This document shows, in pieces, positions 52,540 through 61,560 of a stretch of DNA of 64,000 nt. The translations under genes were made by a program, and so were the position numbers. Each line of letters begins with the position of its first letter. The stretch's first letter is position 1. Origin of the DNA: Desulfobaculum sp044987625 (lineage in GTDB: Bacteria > Desulfobacterota > Desulfovibrionia > Desulfovibrionales > Desulfovibrionaceae); contig NZ_JBJDSB010000002.1 in assembly GCF_044987625.1 (NCBI RefSeq), positions 1,178,001 to 1,242,000 of the forward strand, given 5' to 3'. Below the pieces are notes generated by a model that was not told the origin of the DNA, ran no database searches, and saw only the letters and a program-made list of their open reading frames with translations.

Positions 52540-54360
52540 TTAGCCAGCCGCCTGCGCCCGCTTATGCAGCGAGGCGCTGACGTCATTAAGGTTATCCATA
52601 ATGCCGGACAGCGTGGACACCGCCCCATTGGAGCCCTGAACGTCCTGCTCTGCCTGTCTGACCAATTCTTCCATATTGTGCAGGGCGGCGGCCACCTGCT
52701 CCGTTGCCGAAGCCTGCGCCTCCGCGGCCTGCGAAATGCGCGAGGAGCGTTCGTACGCCATCTGCACATCCTGCGCGATGGCGACAAGGTCCTCCCCGGA
52801 CTTCTCGGAAAGCTCTGCCGTCTGGGTGATTTCCGCCGCGATGTCCGACATGGCGCGGGCATTGTCCTGCGCGGACTGCTGGATGCCGTGGATGGTCTGG
52901 CCGACCTCCTTGGTGGCGAGCATGGTCTTCTCCGCCAGCTTGCGGACCTCATCCGCGACAACGGCAAACCCACGCCCGGCCTCGCCAGCGCGGGCGGCCT
53001 CGATTGCGGCATTGAGGGCCAGCAAATTCGTCTGGTCCGCGATGTCGGAAATCACGTTCATGACTTCGTTAATGGACTCCGCGTGGTGCTCCAGCGTTTC
53101 CATCTCGGCCCGCAATTCCTGCGCGCGGACATGGATGCCCTTGATGGCCGTCACGGAATCCTGCACGGAGCGCGCACCGGCGTTGGCGGCTTCCATCTCG
53201 CTTTTGCCCTGATGCATGGCTTCATCGCCCATGGTGCGGATAGACAACGCGGCTTCGCTCAGGCTCTGCATAGCGGCTTCAATCTCCGCCATCTGCGTCT
53301 GCTGACCGCCGGACTTTTCATCCAGCCCCGTCATGTGCGATTGCACCGTCACCATCACGGAATTGCCCTGCACCACGGTCTGCTCCAGCGTACTGGCCGT
53401 GCGCAGCAGTTCCTTGAGGGACGTTTCCACGCGGCCCTGACTGGTCTCAGCTTCGGAGCGGGCGCGGGCGGCCTCGCGGGCCTCCTGCCGGGCGCTTTTC
53501 ATGGCATCCTCCAACTCGCTGTAGCTGCGGCGCAACTGGGCGGCCATGGTATTCATGGTGCGCATCAGCTCGGACAACTCGTCCTTGCCGTCCTCGGGCA
53601 GGCTGACGTCCAGCGCGCCGTCAGCAATGCTTTTGGCCCCGACAACCGCCTGCGAAAGTGGGCGCAGAATGCTGCGGATGATGAAGACGCACAGGGGCAA
53701 AACAATACAAAGCCCCACTGCGCCAAACACCCCGGCAGTCATCATGATGCGCGGACGCGTAATGGACACCAGCGCCTGCTGCAAACGGTTTTCCGCGGCC
53801 TTGATGTTGGACAGATACGCGCCGGTACCAATCCAAATATCCGTACCGGGAATGTAGACGGCGGAGCCAATCTTCTGCTGCACGCCTTCGCCCGGCTTCT
53901 CCCAAGGGAATTCCGTTACGCCGCCGCCGGAGCGGGCGATGCCCAATAGATTGCGGATAAGATAGGCACCGTCCGGGCCTTTGAGGCCACTGAGGTCCTG
54001 CCCGATAAGACGGGACATGGTGGCGTGCGCCACGCAAACGGTTCCGCGGTAGGCATAGAAATAGCCGGAGTTATCCTCACCAAAGCGGATGGCGTCCAAA
54101 TTGCGCTGCACAATGGCGTACTGCTCGTCACGGTCCGTCACGCCGCGAAGCTGTGTCGCAAGAGAATTGGCCAGCACCGAGGTAACGACGCTGATTTCCT
54201 CCTCCACGTCCTCCAGCTTGGACGCCTTGATATGCTCCACGCTGGACTGCACCAAATACCGGGACGTATCCCAATACGAATACAGCATCACTCCAAGAAG
54301 CAGGAATAAAATGCCAACGATGAGCTGAATCCTGATGTTGATCGTCAACTTACGGATCAC
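52540..54360 (-). CDS. Methyl-accepting chemotaxis protein with Cache sensor
   Basis: A 606-residue chemoreceptor: membrane helix (~10-30), periplasmic single-Cache-like domain (~35-190; GYFYAYRGTVCVAHA, FPWEKPGEGVQQKIGSAVYI, WIGTGAYLSNIKAAENRLQ), second helix (~200-220), HAMP (~222-275), then the signalling domain with the hairpin tip around AIEAARAGEAGRGFAVVADE, near residue 460. Cache domains of this type bind small organic acids. The start is a GTG with GGGGAGG six bases upstream. The C-terminus lacks an NWETF-type CheR tether. It is monocistronic. Confidence 0.93.
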   Translation of the reverse strand: MIRKLTINIRIQLIVGILFLLLGVMLYSYWDTSRYLVQSSVEHIKASKLEDVEEEISVVTSVLANSLATQLRGVTDRDEQYAIVQRNLDAIRFGEDNSGYFYAYRGTVCVAHATMSRLIGQDLSGLKGPDGAYLIRNLLGIARSGGGVTEFPWEKPGEGVQQKIGSAVYIPGTDIWIGTGAYLSNIKAAENRLQQALVSITRPRIMMTAGVFGAVGLCIVLPLCVFIIRSILRPLSQAVVGAKSIADGALDVSLPEDGKDELSELMRTMNTMAAQLRRSYSELEDAMKSARQEAREAARARSEAETSQGRVETSLKELLRTASTLEQTVVQGNSVMVTVQSHMTGLDEKSGGQQTQMAEIEAAMQSLSEAALSIRTMGDEAMHQGKSEMEAANAGARSVQDSVTAIKGIHVRAQELRAEMETLEHHAESINEVMNVISDIADQTNLLALNAAIEAARAGEAGRGFAVVADEVRKLAEKTMLATKEVGQTIHGIQQSAQDNARAMSDIAAEITQTAELSEKSGEDLVAIAQDVQMAYERSSRISQAAEAQASATEQVAAALHNMEELVRQAEQDVQGSNGAVSTLSGIMDNLNDVSASLHKRAQAAG

Positions 54361-54962
54361 GATATCCTCCCCGATTGGTATGGTTTAACACCTCATCAGC
54401 GCAGGAATGCAGTGCGGCTCTTTGAGCGCCCAGCTAAGCAGGCCTCATATTCCCCTCACGCACTGCTCCATTGCCGCTGCCACCGCTGCAGGCGGCAGTC
54501 CGCATCACCACGGGCGTAACACGGCAGAGTCTTGTCCCTCAAAATACTTCATGCCAGTGTATTTCCATCACTCATGCATTGCGCGCGCCGCATTCAACAG
54601 CGCATCGGAGCACTGGACGTATTGCGCCCATGCCGAGGCCGCACTTGTACCATACAAGCGGGCGACGACATATTCATCACAGCCGTGTCACCGGAAGATG
54701 AAAATCCATTGCGTCCGCAAAACAATGCAGTAACGATAAAGACGAGAACCTAGTCACCTTTTGTAGCAAAAGGCAAGAGACAAAACTCTTCAAAGAGACG
54801 CCTTGTGCATTTTTTCTACTGCCAACACAACAAAACGTCACCTGCGCGACATAGTGCCACATAAAATCAGCCTCCCCGCGCCACAGACGCCAGGACAAAC
54901 CACTACAGACAGCAGGACGCAGACGCAGAGGCTCCATCTGGATGGGCCACGAAACGGAGCAC
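54361..54962. other. Long gene-free region between chemoreceptor and iron alcohol dehydrogenase
   Basis: About 600 bases, lower in GC at 54700-54860. It carries the upstream region of the chemoreceptor gene and ends in a terminator for the alcohol dehydrogenase. An open frame of 108 codons at 54407-54733 lacks a ribosome site and coding character. No RNA gene was recognised. Confidence 0.5.
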
Positions 54963-54995
54963 GAAAAAAGGGGCGGATGCCAATGCATCCGCCCC
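54963..54995 (-). terminator. Terminator of the iron alcohol dehydrogenase gene
   Basis: Minus-strand arms GGGGCGGATGC / GCATCCGCCCC with loop ATTG, followed by TTTTTTCG. Confidence 0.92.
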
Positions 54996-55041
54996 ATGGT
55001 GTGTGCCTTCGATTCCGGCGTGGAGTTGCCGCGCCGGCAAG

Positions 55042-56190
55042 CTACTGCGCAAGCTTCAAAATAGCCTCAAAGTCCTTGGCCGTCAGCTTTTTCACCACGC
55101 CCATACGGCCGAAGCCCACCGCGCTTTTGACGATGTCATCCATACGAGCCATATCCACACCCAGTTCAGCAAGTGTGGTCGGGTGGCCCCAGTCGCGGAG
55201 CTTCGCCTTCCATGCGTCTACGGCCTCCTGCACGGAGTCCGCGCCCCAGACCTCACGCGCCCAGCGGCGGAACAGGTCCGGCTTTGCGTCCGCGCAGTAG
55301 GTCACCCACGCGGGTTCGATGACGCCAAGGCCCGCGCCGTGGGAAATCTTGGGATACACGGCGCTGATGCCGTGCTCAATGCCGTGGGTCACCCAGTCGC
55401 CACCATCGGCGTGGCCAACCCGCGTCAACCCATTAATAGCCAGCGTCGCCGCCCATGCCAGACTCGCCCGGGCGTTGTAATCGCTTTCATCGGCCTTGAG
55501 GCGGTCAGTCATGGCCACAACGGTGCGCATGAGGCTCTCGTCCATAGCCAGCGTGACCTCGCTGTCGCCGCCCGTGAAGTAGACTTCCATCACGTGCGAG
55601 AGGGTATCCACCGCGCCGTTAACGGTCTGCCACCACGGCAACCCCGCCTGAACGGACGGGTCAATGGCCGACACCACAGGATGGAGTGGCTCGCCAAAAA
55701 GGGCCCACTTTTTCTGCTCGGCCTCATTGGTGACAACAGCGCCCGCGTTCATCTCGGACCCTGTGGCGGAGATGGTGAGCACAGTGAAGACCGGCAGAGC
55801 GTCCTCAACGGGCCGACGCCGCTCAAACAGCTCCCACACGTCGCACTGCGCCTTGACGCCAGCGGCAATGGCCTTGGTGGAATCAATCACACTGCCGCCG
55901 CCAACGGCCAGCACGGCGTCCACACCCTCGGCGCGGGCGAGCTCCACACCTTTGCGCACGGTGACCAGCTCCGGATTGGGCTGAATGCCCCACAGCTCCA
56001 CCCATGACACCCCGCTTTCCTTCAGCGATGCATGCACGCGGTCCAGCACGCCGTTTTTCTTGATGCTCCCGCCACCGGCCACAAGCAGAACTTTTCCGGC
56101 CCCGGCGCTGCGGATGGCCGGGCCCATTTTTTCGATACTGTCCGTGCCAAAGTGGACACACGTGGGATTATGAAATGTGAAGTTAAGCAT
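55042..56190 (-). CDS. Iron-containing alcohol dehydrogenase (butanol dehydrogenase-like)
   Basis: A 382-residue group III dehydrogenase. The NAD(P)-binding half has LLVAGGGSIKKNGVLDRV and the VLAVGGGSVIDSTKAIAAG signature. Metal ligands of the family are visible: Asp and His in AVDTLSHVMEVYF and two His in WVTHGIEHGISAVYPKISHG. The text PNPELVTVRKGVELAR and the T-I-S-A-T-G-S-E segment match the BdhA/YqhD branch, which prefers NADPH and reduces aldehydes. AAGGAG is seven bases before the ATG at 56190. It is monocistronic with its own terminator. Confidence 0.93.
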   Translation of the reverse strand: MLNFTFHNPTCVHFGTDSIEKMGPAIRSAGAGKVLLVAGGGSIKKNGVLDRVHASLKESGVSWVELWGIQPNPELVTVRKGVELARAEGVDAVLAVGGGSVIDSTKAIAAGVKAQCDVWELFERRRPVEDALPVFTVLTISATGSEMNAGAVVTNEAEQKKWALFGEPLHPVVSAIDPSVQAGLPWWQTVNGAVDTLSHVMEVYFTGGDSEVTLAMDESLMRTVVAMTDRLKADESDYNARASLAWAATLAINGLTRVGHADGGDWVTHGIEHGISAVYPKISHGAGLGVIEPAWVTYCADAKPDLFRRWAREVWGADSVQEAVDAWKAKLRDWGHPTTLAELGVDMARMDDIVKSAVGFGRMGVVKKLTAKDFEAILKLAQ

Positions 56191-56503
56191 ATGACTTCTC
56201 CTTGTATCGCAGTTTGTTGCGAAGATGCACAACGCACCATGCCAGAAAAATCACGCTGCGTACAAGCCTCTTTCTCCGTAGTATACTTCCTGACACCACA
56301 CGGCAGGGGGGAATCAACATGCGCCCGCCCTCGCGCCCCTCTTGCCGCTGAGGACATGGCCGATAACTCGGGCGGGGCGACGCCACCAACGCCAACATAG
56401 AAAACTGAAGCGCGCCACACCACTCCCTCCCCAGCCCCGGACATTGACGCGCGCCGCCCGCGGCGGTACGCGGGACGCCTGCACCCTTCAATCAGGAGCC
56501 GAC
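56191..56503. other. Divergent upstream region
   Basis: A 313-base gap that should hold promoters for the divergent dehydrogenase and phosphodiesterase genes. I see no gene and no promoter pair or operator strong enough to mark. Confidence 0.45.
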
Positions 56504-57373
56504 ATGCCCTCCCTGACGCTGATTCACGACACACCACTCATCTGGGCCCACCGGGGCGGACGCTCCCTTGCGCCGGAAAACACCCTTGCCGCGCTCCGTC
56601 AGGCGCATGCCACCGGTGCCGACGGCTGGGAGCTTGATGTCCAACTGACCAAGGACGGCGAAGTCATCGTCCTGCATGACCTCAGCCTCCTGCGCACCAC
56701 CAACGCGGCGGCGCATCCTGCCATATCACGCACCCCGCCCCTCGTGCCGTGGCGTTTTACGCTGGCGGAATTGACGCAACTCAGCGCGGGACTTTTCCCA
56801 CGCGGGGCCGCTGCGGCGTGCGCGCATCCGGGCGCCATTTCACGCGCCAGCCTCCCCACCGCCGACACCGCCATACCCACCCTGCGCGGCGCCCTTGCCC
56901 TAACCGCAGAGCTAGGCATGTGGGTGAATATTGAAATAAAGGACGTCTCCAAAACCCTGCCCCGCCCCCTCGCCCAAAGCATAGTGGACGCCGTCCTGCG
57001 CGAGGTGGCCAAGGCAGACATGGACCGCAGCGTCGTCATCTCGTCCTTCAACCACGCGTACTTGCGCGCCATAAAAGACAAAGCCCCGCACATCCTCACC
57101 GGCGCACTGACGCCCCACACGGCAGACCCGGACCCAGTGCGTACCGCTCGCGATGCGCGCGCCGACGCATGGCACCCCGGCTACCGGGGGCTGACAAAGG
57201 CGGCGGTCAGCGCGGCGCGACGGGCCGGGATTGCCGTTACGCCCTACACCGTCAACACCATCCCCAACATGCAGCGCCTGACCGACTGGGGCGTGACGGG
57301 CCTTGTGACGGACCGCCCGCAGGACGCCATGCCATGGCGCAATGGTCTGACAAACGGCCTCACCCGCCCCTAG
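56504..57373 (+). CDS. Glycerophosphodiester phosphodiesterase (GDPD family)
   Basis: A 289-residue TIM-barrel phosphodiesterase without a signal peptide. Catalytic features are present: His and Arg in IWAHRGGRSLAPENTLAALR, Glu and Asp in GWELDVQLTKDGEVIVLHD with the second catalytic His, and downstream Glu in WVNIEIKD. An insertion near residues 80-125 (Arg/Ala-rich) lies where the GDPD-specific cap is expected. It hydrolyses glycerophosphodiesters to glycerol-3-phosphate plus alcohol. AGGAG precedes the ATG at 56504; the frame continues upstream with no support. Confidence 0.92.
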   Translation: MPSLTLIHDTPLIWAHRGGRSLAPENTLAALRQAHATGADGWELDVQLTKDGEVIVLHDLSLLRTTNAAAHPAISRTPPLVPWRFTLAELTQLSAGLFPRGAAAACAHPGAISRASLPTADTAIPTLRGALALTAELGMWVNIEIKDVSKTLPRPLAQSIVDAVLREVAKADMDRSVVISSFNHAYLRAIKDKAPHILTGALTPHTADPDPVRTARDARADAWHPGYRGLTKAAVSAARRAGIAVTPYTVNTIPNMQRLTDWGVTGLVTDRPQDAMPWRNGLTNGLTRP

Positions 57374-57461
57374 CACACACAAGCCGCCAGCGGCCCAACA
57401 CCCAATGCGGCACAGGGCGCGGCGCGACTCGGCACGCCAGAGGCGCAACGCACGGCCGCCT

Positions 57462-57558
57462 GCACCGCCAGCACCGCCAGCACCGCCAGCACCGCCAGCA
57501 CCGCCAGCACCGCCAGCACCGCCAGCACCGCCAGCACCGCCAGCACCGCCAGCACCGC
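57462..57558. repeat. Tandem repeat of the 9-mer GCACCGCCA
   Basis: Ten perfect copies of GCACCGCCA run from 57462 to 57551, followed by a partial seven-base copy. It lies between the stop of the phosphodiesterase gene and the terminator of the GntR gene, in a 386-base gap (57374-57759) with no gene. It should be variable in copy number between strains. A frame that reads it as Gly-Gly-Ala or Ala-Pro-Pro repeats is not a gene. Confidence 0.95.
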
Positions 57559-57693
57559 GCAAACCATCTCTCCCCCCCCCCTGTCCACCTACCCTTGCAT
57601 ATTATCCCCGCACCCCAGCGACACCGCACCCAGCCTGTTTCCACTCGTCAACCACACAGCGGGCCAAGGACACACAATGCACCGGCCCGCACA

Positions 57694-57731
57694 CAAAAAA
57701 AGCCGCGCCGGACCTTCTGGTCCAGCGCGGC
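57694..57731 (-). terminator. Terminator of the FCD-GntR gene
   Basis: Minus-strand stem GCCGCGCTGGACC / GGTCCGGCGCGGC (one mismatch) with a 4-base loop, followed by TTTTTTTG, 28 bases beyond the stop. Confidence 0.88.
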
Positions 57732-57759
57732 GAATGCGTCTGTATATGGCGGAGAACAC

Positions 57760-58395
57760 TCAGGGGATGCTGCGGTAGGCGGCTTCCGTCAGGTGCTCAA
57801 GGAGCTTACGGGAGTAGTGCAGGGCCTCCTCTTCGTTGCCATAGGCTACGGCCTGCATGATGCTCCTATGCAACAGGCTCCCCTTCATGTTGTCCGACTT
57901 CTCCTTGTTGGCAAACCAAAACCGACGAGACAGGCTTTGCACCTGCTCCATGGTGTGGTGGAAGTACGGGTTGCCCGTGGCGTCGGCAATAAGGGAGTGG
58001 ATGTCCTGCAGGCAGTGCAGCAGCCCTTCCTCGTCGTTTCGTTCCGTGCTCTCGACAATAGCCTCGCCAAGGCGGAGCATCTGCTTTTTCTGCTGCACAG
58101 TGCCGCGCATGATGGCGAACTTCAGGCAGATTGGCTCAATCTGCTTGCGCACCTCCAGCAGCTGAATCTGCTGCTTGGGCGTAATGGCCAAAAACTCAAC
58201 ACCCTTGCGGGGGTGAATCTTCAGCAGGTGCTCCTGCTCCAGCTTTTGCAGCGCCTCGCGCACGGGGGTGCGCCCAAGGCCGAGCATCTGGGAAAGCTTA
58301 TTCTCGGAATACAAAACTGATACATCAATCTCCCCAAAAACGAGCTTCCGCTCAATTTCAAGGCGTGCAATTTCTGACTGTGTCTTTTCGTGCAT
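57760..58395 (-). CDS. GntR-family regulator with FCD domain
   Basis: A 211-residue FadR/VanR-type regulator. The winged helix contains KLVFGEIDVSVLYSENKLSQ and MLGLGRTPVREALQKLEQEH. The helical FCD ligand domain (~residues 75-210) has the Asp/His metal positions in CLQDIHSLIADATGNPYFHH. It is divergent from the FAD oxidoreductase-enolase-BCCT operon, which it most likely represses until the imported substrate or a product binds. Start at 58395 with weak AGG; an upstream in-frame ATG at 58449 adds only basic low-complexity residues. A palindromic operator-like sequence lies inside its own coding region. Confidence 0.9.
   Translation of the reverse strand: MHEKTQSEIARLEIERKLVFGEIDVSVLYSENKLSQMLGLGRTPVREALQKLEQEHLLKIHPRKGVEFLAITPKQQIQLLEVRKQIEPICLKFAIMRGTVQQKKQMLRLGEAIVESTERNDEEGLLHCLQDIHSLIADATGNPYFHHTMEQVQSLSRRFWFANKEKSDNMKGSLLHRSIMQAVAYGNEEEALHYSRKLLEHLTEAAYRSIP
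58317..58328. promoter_or_regulatory. Operator-like sequence inside the FCD-GntR gene
   Basis: CTGATACATCAA is the exact reverse complement of the site at 58623 (TTGATGTATCAG) and is close to palindromic (TGAT-AC-ATCA). It lies about 70 bases inside the regulator gene, which could allow autoregulation. Confidence 0.4.
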
Positions 58396-58622
58396 AACCT
58401 GTGCTTGGTGGTGAGTTGTACGGGATGGACGCCTTGTCCGGCGGGGCACCCACAGCCGCAGCCTGCCATGGATGTGGCAAACTGTGCCGCGGCCTCCCTC
58501 CTTAAGGCTACATCACCATACAGAGGTCGCGCCTGCGGCGCAATGCCTTTGAAAGCCCCGCCCACAGCCTATCATCCAGCGCCAGCGTCCCTCCCAGCCG
58601 ATCCTCCCCTCTTCCTCAGCAG

Positions 58623-58634
58623 TTGATGTATCAG
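58623..58634. promoter_or_regulatory. Operator-like site TTGATGTATCAG
   Basis: Matches in inverted orientation the 12-mer inside the GntR gene. Its core TGATGTATCA is a near-perfect dyad, the size usual for FCD-GntR operators. It lies about 230 bases upstream of the GntR start codon. Confidence 0.45.
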
Positions 58635-58901
58635 ACCGTCAATCCCTTTTAAGATACCACGCTCACAGAAAATATTTCAACGCACCCACCCAATCTGCCA
58701 CGCCCCTCCCGGGGGCGCCCCAATCTCTTCGACAATATACAGCAACAGTCTTATATCATTTGCTTTTTCCATAACACCATAGCAACTCACCCCTGAAACC
58801 TTCTGGCATATCTTACGCCAAAAAACTCCCCCAACACCCCTCCAAGACCCCATCAAAATGGTGTCCAGTTGACGAAAATCCCATTTTTCACTTGCGCTGA
58901 A

Positions 58902-58915
58902 ATATCAGCTGATAT
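58902..58915. promoter_or_regulatory. Perfect palindrome upstream of the FAD oxidoreductase gene
   Basis: ATATCAGCTGATAT is a perfect 14-base palindrome, 97 bases before the operon start, overlapping a possible -10 element. It shares CTGATA with the other two sites and is the best candidate for GntR repression of the operon. Confidence 0.5.
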
Positions 58916-59011
58916 ACAAGCCATCCCCATACGGTGCCTGAACGCACCAAGAACAGGCGTTAAACCCCGCCAATCGGGATTTTAGTAACATATACCAATA
59001 TTGGAGAAGGC

Positions 59012-60364
59012 ATGAAACTTTGGAATGAGGTCGCTTTCGCAGACAAAGCCTCCCCTGTTCTCCGCGAAGTGGACGTTGTTGTCTGCGGCGGAGGTCCTGC
59101 CGGTGTTGCCGCCGCTACTGTCTGCGCCCGCCAAGGTCTGGACACTCTGCTGGTGGAGAAGAATGGATACTGCGGCGGCGCTGCCGTTGCGGGGCTGTCC
59201 GGAACCATCTGCGGCCTGTTTCAGGCGCAGCAGGACATCAAAAATGCCGACCCCAAACAGATCGTCTTTGGCTTCGCCGAAGAATTTCGCGCCCGCATCG
59301 CGGACAAGGGCGGCCTGACCGACCCGCAAATCTACGGCAAAACCCACGTCGTCACCTTCGACCCGCACATCTGGCGCGAGGCCGCGGACGACATCCTTGA
59401 GGAAGCCGGCGTCTCCTGCCTCTACCACACCACAGTTACCGAGGTGTGCAAGGAGGACGGCGCCTACACCGCCATCCGTCTGGAATCCACAGCCGGAAGC
59501 ACCTTCGTCAAGGCCAAGGCATTCATTGACGCCACGGGCGACGCAGCGCTGGTTGCCAAGTCCGGCCTGCCCTACACCTACGGCAGCAACGGCGCCATCC
59601 AGAACCCCACAATGATGTTCCGCCTTGCGGATGTGGTGGAAGAAGACTTCTACGACTACTTCGGTGTTGACACAATATGCCCGCCCGACCTAACGAAACG
59701 GCTGACCGAGGCATACGAGTCCAAGACCTACGCCACCCCCCGCAATCGCATCTGGGTTTTCCCTACCTCTCAGAAATCCGTCTTCCTGATGAATTGCACT
59801 CAACTTGCCGGTCAATGTGGCGAGATGCTCAACGTCATCAACCCCGAAGACAGGACCTACGCTGAAATCTCCGGCCGCAGGGCGGCCCGCGAGTACCACC
59901 GCTTCTTCAAGGACAACGTCAAAGGCTTCGAGAACTCCCAGCTTGTTGACATGGCACCGGAAGTTGGCGTGCGCCAGACCCGCACCATTCAGGGCGAAAC
60001 GCGCCTGACCAACGACCATGTGGTCCAATGCACCAAGGCCGAGGACGGCATTGTTCGTTCCTCGTGGCCCATTGAGCTGCACGCGGGCGACGTCTCCAAG
60101 CTCCACTGGCTGGTGGATGATTACTACGAAGTCCCCTTCGGCACCCTTATCCCGCAGGGAACCGACAACCTCATCGTTGCCGGAAGAAGCCTCAGCGCCG
60201 ACCACGAAGCACTGGCCTCCGCCAGGGTCACGGCCCAATGCTTTGAATACGGGCACGCCGCCGCCATCGCCACTGCGCTCATGCTGCAGGGCGGGTGCAC
60301 GTACAAAGACGTTGACGTCCAGCAGATACGCCGCCGCATGATCGACAACGGCAGCGCCTTATAA
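59012..60364 (+). CDS. FAD-dependent oxidoreductase (FAD_oxidored family)
   Basis: A 450-residue flavoprotein. The N-terminal Rossmann motif is VVVCGGGPAGVAAATVCARQ, followed by LLVEKNGYCGGAAVAGLSGT, typical of the FAD_oxidored group related to GidA/fumarate-reductase-type flavoproteins. A second FAD contact is near the C-terminus (LIPQGTDNLIVAGRSLSADH), and ATGDAALVAKSGLP closes the FAD site. It has no signal peptide. The substrate is unknown; as first gene of a three-gene operon with an enolase-superfamily enzyme and a BCCT carrier, it probably oxidises the imported compound or an intermediate. GGAGAAGG precedes the ATG. Confidence 0.9.
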   Translation: MKLWNEVAFADKASPVLREVDVVVCGGGPAGVAAATVCARQGLDTLLVEKNGYCGGAAVAGLSGTICGLFQAQQDIKNADPKQIVFGFAEEFRARIADKGGLTDPQIYGKTHVVTFDPHIWREAADDILEEAGVSCLYHTTVTEVCKEDGAYTAIRLESTAGSTFVKAKAFIDATGDAALVAKSGLPYTYGSNGAIQNPTMMFRLADVVEEDFYDYFGVDTICPPDLTKRLTEAYESKTYATPRNRIWVFPTSQKSVFLMNCTQLAGQCGEMLNVINPEDRTYAEISGRRAAREYHRFFKDNVKGFENSQLVDMAPEVGVRQTRTIQGETRLTNDHVVQCTKAEDGIVRSSWPIELHAGDVSKLHWLVDDYYEVPFGTLIPQGTDNLIVAGRSLSADHEALASARVTAQCFEYGHAAAIATALMLQGGCTYKDVDVQQIRRRMIDNGSAL

Positions 60365-60417
60365 CTCGTACAACCTCACGAACGGACCCCGTTCACGCCA
60401 CGAAAAGGAGAGGAATC

Positions 60418-61545
60418 ATGGACAATTGCAAGATCAGCCGAGTAGAACTCTACGCCGTCGCAGACCGTGAAGCACCGCCCATCCCCTGGGCCGACAATCA
60501 GGAACCGCTGCTGTACACCAACAACATCGTCCGCCTCATCACCGAGGACGGCACCGAAGGCGTTGGCGCCACCATCAGCTACACCGAAAACGACTTCGAC
60601 AAGTGCATCATTGAATCCATGCGCACCATCGTCCCCGGCCTCATCGGCAAAAACCCGCTGATGACCGAGGAACTGAACTCCTGGCTGATGGCCCGCTGCT
60701 CCTGGGGCGGCCTGCCCGCCAAGTCTCCGGTGGACATCGCCGCATGGGACATCAAGGGCAAAAAGGCCAACATGCCTGTGTACATGCTGCTCGGCGGCGC
60801 ACGCACCAAGATCCTCTCCTACGCTTCCACCCCCATGTTCGACACCGTCGAAGAGTACTTCCCCTACCTCGACGACTGCATCGAGCACGGCTTCACCGCC
60901 ATTAAGCTGCACTGCTACTGCGTGTTCCACAAGGACCTCGCTCTCGTAAACGCTGTGCAGCAGCGCTACAAGGACTCCGGCGTCCGCTTCATGCTGGACA
61001 CCGCCACCTTCTACACGCCCGAAGAGGCCATGAAGATGGCCAAACTGCTGGACGAGTACAACTGGGAGTGGCTGGAAGCCCCCGTGTCCGACTACGACTA
61101 CAAGACATACCAGCGCCTTGTGGCCAACACCGATCTGGAAATCTCCAGCCACGGCAACTGCCTGCTGACCCTGCAGGAAGTCACTCACGCCCTGTCCAAC
61201 GACCTGTGGTCCGACGTACGCCAGGACGCCACGGTCTGCGGCGGCATCACCCCGCTGAACAAGTGCTTCGCCATTGCCGAAGGCCACTCCAAGCCTCTTG
61301 AAATCCAGAGCATGGGCTACACCATCACACAGGCCGCCAACCTGCACGTGGCTCTTGCCCACCACAACTGCAAGTACTTCGAGCAGTTCTACCCCTACGA
61401 GAGCTTTGAGCTGGCCTGCAAGTCCACGCCCATCCGCACGGACAAGGACGGCTTCGTCCACGCCCCCGAAGGCGCAGGCCTTGGCGTTGAAATGGATTGG
61501 GACGCCGTAAAGGCCGCTTCCATCGCCACGTACAGCTTCGAGTAA
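60418..61545 (+). CDS. Enolase-superfamily (mandelate racemase/muconate lactonizing-like) protein
   Basis: A 375-residue enzyme with an N-terminal capping domain (1-125) and a (β/α)7β-barrel. Ligand-like residues are Asp194 (FMLDTATFY) and Glu220 (WLEAPVS). The usual third ligand Glu of a GE motif is Asn247 (SSHGN). The usual K-x-K on strand two is Lys163-Leu-His165. Asp270 (RQDATVCGGIT) is present, but the partner His of mandelate racemase is not; the segment reads QSMGYTI. So the enolisation chemistry is plausible but the acid/base set is unusual. It may act as epimerase, dehydratase or β-elimination enzyme on the compound carried by the BCCT protein. Confidence 0.9.
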   Translation: MDNCKISRVELYAVADREAPPIPWADNQEPLLYTNNIVRLITEDGTEGVGATISYTENDFDKCIIESMRTIVPGLIGKNPLMTEELNSWLMARCSWGGLPAKSPVDIAAWDIKGKKANMPVYMLLGGARTKILSYASTPMFDTVEEYFPYLDDCIEHGFTAIKLHCYCVFHKDLALVNAVQQRYKDSGVRFMLDTATFYTPEEAMKMAKLLDEYNWEWLEAPVSDYDYKTYQRLVANTDLEISSHGNCLLTLQEVTHALSNDLWSDVRQDATVCGGITPLNKCFAIAEGHSKPLEIQSMGYTITQAANLHVALAHHNCKYFEQFYPYESFELACKSTPIRTDKDGFVHAPEGAGLGVEMDWDAVKAASIATYSFE

Positions 61546-61560
61546 ACAGAGGGACCACCG

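Larger units (their letters stand above)
58396..59011. other. Control region between the GntR gene and the catabolic operon
   Basis: A 616-base gap with no gene, much more AT-rich than the genes around it, especially 58620-58980. It holds the palindromes at 58623 and 58902. A weak -10-like TATACA overlaps the second palindrome. Confidence 0.55.

Noticed and set aside
54407..54733. 108-codon open frame in the long gap after the chemoreceptor
   Set aside because: No ribosome site, Cys/His-rich random composition and no recognisable motif.
57462..57558. CRISPR-like repeat array
   Set aside because: The units are contiguous 9-mers without spacers, and no cas gene is present.
56912..57562. Minus-strand frame with a Gly-Gly-Ala repeat protein
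   Set aside because: It reads the 9-mer tandem repeat and the antisense of the phosphodiesterase gene; no ribosome site and no family.
58803..58818. Sigma-54-like promoter (TGGCATATCTTACGC)
   Set aside because: The GC element of the -12 box and its spacing do not match the TGGCA-N7-TTGC pattern.
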